From Yponomeuta sedellus (taxonomy: Eukaryota; Arthropoda; Insecta; Lepidoptera; Yponomeutidae), in contig OW203734.1 of the NCBI GenBank assembly GCA_934045075.1, positions 7,277,016 to 7,341,015 of the forward strand: DNA of 64,000 nucleotides, given 5' to 3'. Positions 63,881 to 64,000 of the stretch are shown one piece after another. The notes beneath the pieces were generated by a model. That model made no database searches and was not told the DNA's origin. It saw only the letters and a program-made list of their open reading frames with translations. Position 1 is the stretch's first letter. Every line of letters begins with the position of its first letter. A program made the translations under genes and the position numbers.

Positions 63881-64000
63881 AGACGGCCTCTGTGCGCTAC
63901 CGCTGTGCGCCACAGAGGCCGTCGGCGTATATTACTTATTTTTATTTTATTAGGCATAATAATGAAGATATCGCGTTCTTGGTCGACGGTGACATCCTGA
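63880..64000. other. window end, intron 4 of ALDH gene B
   Basis: Contains a small inverted pair (GACGGCCTCTGTGCGC / GCGCCACAGAGGCCGTC) at 63883-63921. No exon is recognised before the edge. Confidence 0.5.

Overview
The window is eukaryotic nuclear DNA, most probably from a moth or butterfly (Lepidoptera). This is an inference from spliced genes with GT-AG introns, AT-rich intergenic DNA with frequent TACCTAC motifs, and dispersed repeats familiar from lepidopteran genomes (tRNA-like SINEs, the ACTGCTGGACATAGGCCTCC repeat, LINE tails ending in GGGATACAGGCGTGA). No prokaryotic features are present.

Two aldehyde dehydrogenase (ALDH1/ALDH2-class) genes lie head to head. Gene A runs on the minus strand from an ATG at 20837 to a stop at 4790. 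Eleven exons join in consistent phase to 511 residues with all catalytic residues. Gene B runs on the plus strand from an ATG at 55828 and leaves the window after exon 4 (63521). The first four exons have identical lengths and phases in both genes (102, 149, 97 and 169 bp). Both keep a similar leader with a TCAGT initiator about 50 bp before the ATG, and both carry a MITE of the same family in intron 2. They are an inverted duplicate pair. Gene A shows two unusual partial-exon tandem duplications: seven copies of the 3' part of the catalytic-cysteine exon separated by (CA)n at 9564-10331, and three decayed copies of the 3' part of exon 5 at 11552-11800.

Between the genes (about 21-55.8 kb) lies a transposon island. 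It holds three essentially full-length, RNase H-bearing non-LTR retrotransposons with a zinc-knuckle ORF1 and an endonuclease-RT-RNase H ORF2, each with target-site duplications (TSDs) and each interrupted by a different DNA transposon: a TA-flanked element in ORF1 of copy 1, a Merlin/IS1595-like element with tandem-repeat inverted ends in ORF2 of copy 2, and an 8-bp-TSD element at the end of ORF2 of copy 3. There are also a fourth, 5'-truncated LINE, a solo LTR with heat-shock-element-like motifs and a well-spaced TATA/initiator, decayed hAT transposons, a decayed RTE-like LINE, and remnants of THAP-domain genes.

The flanks and introns carry MITEs, tRNA-like SINEs (several as long palindromes), a 5S rRNA-derived SINE, and microsatellites, including a perfect (ACTT)n array of at least 1.4 kb at the left edge. 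The ALDH genes are the only confidently functional host genes. Most of the remaining DNA is mobile-element sequence or unassigned.
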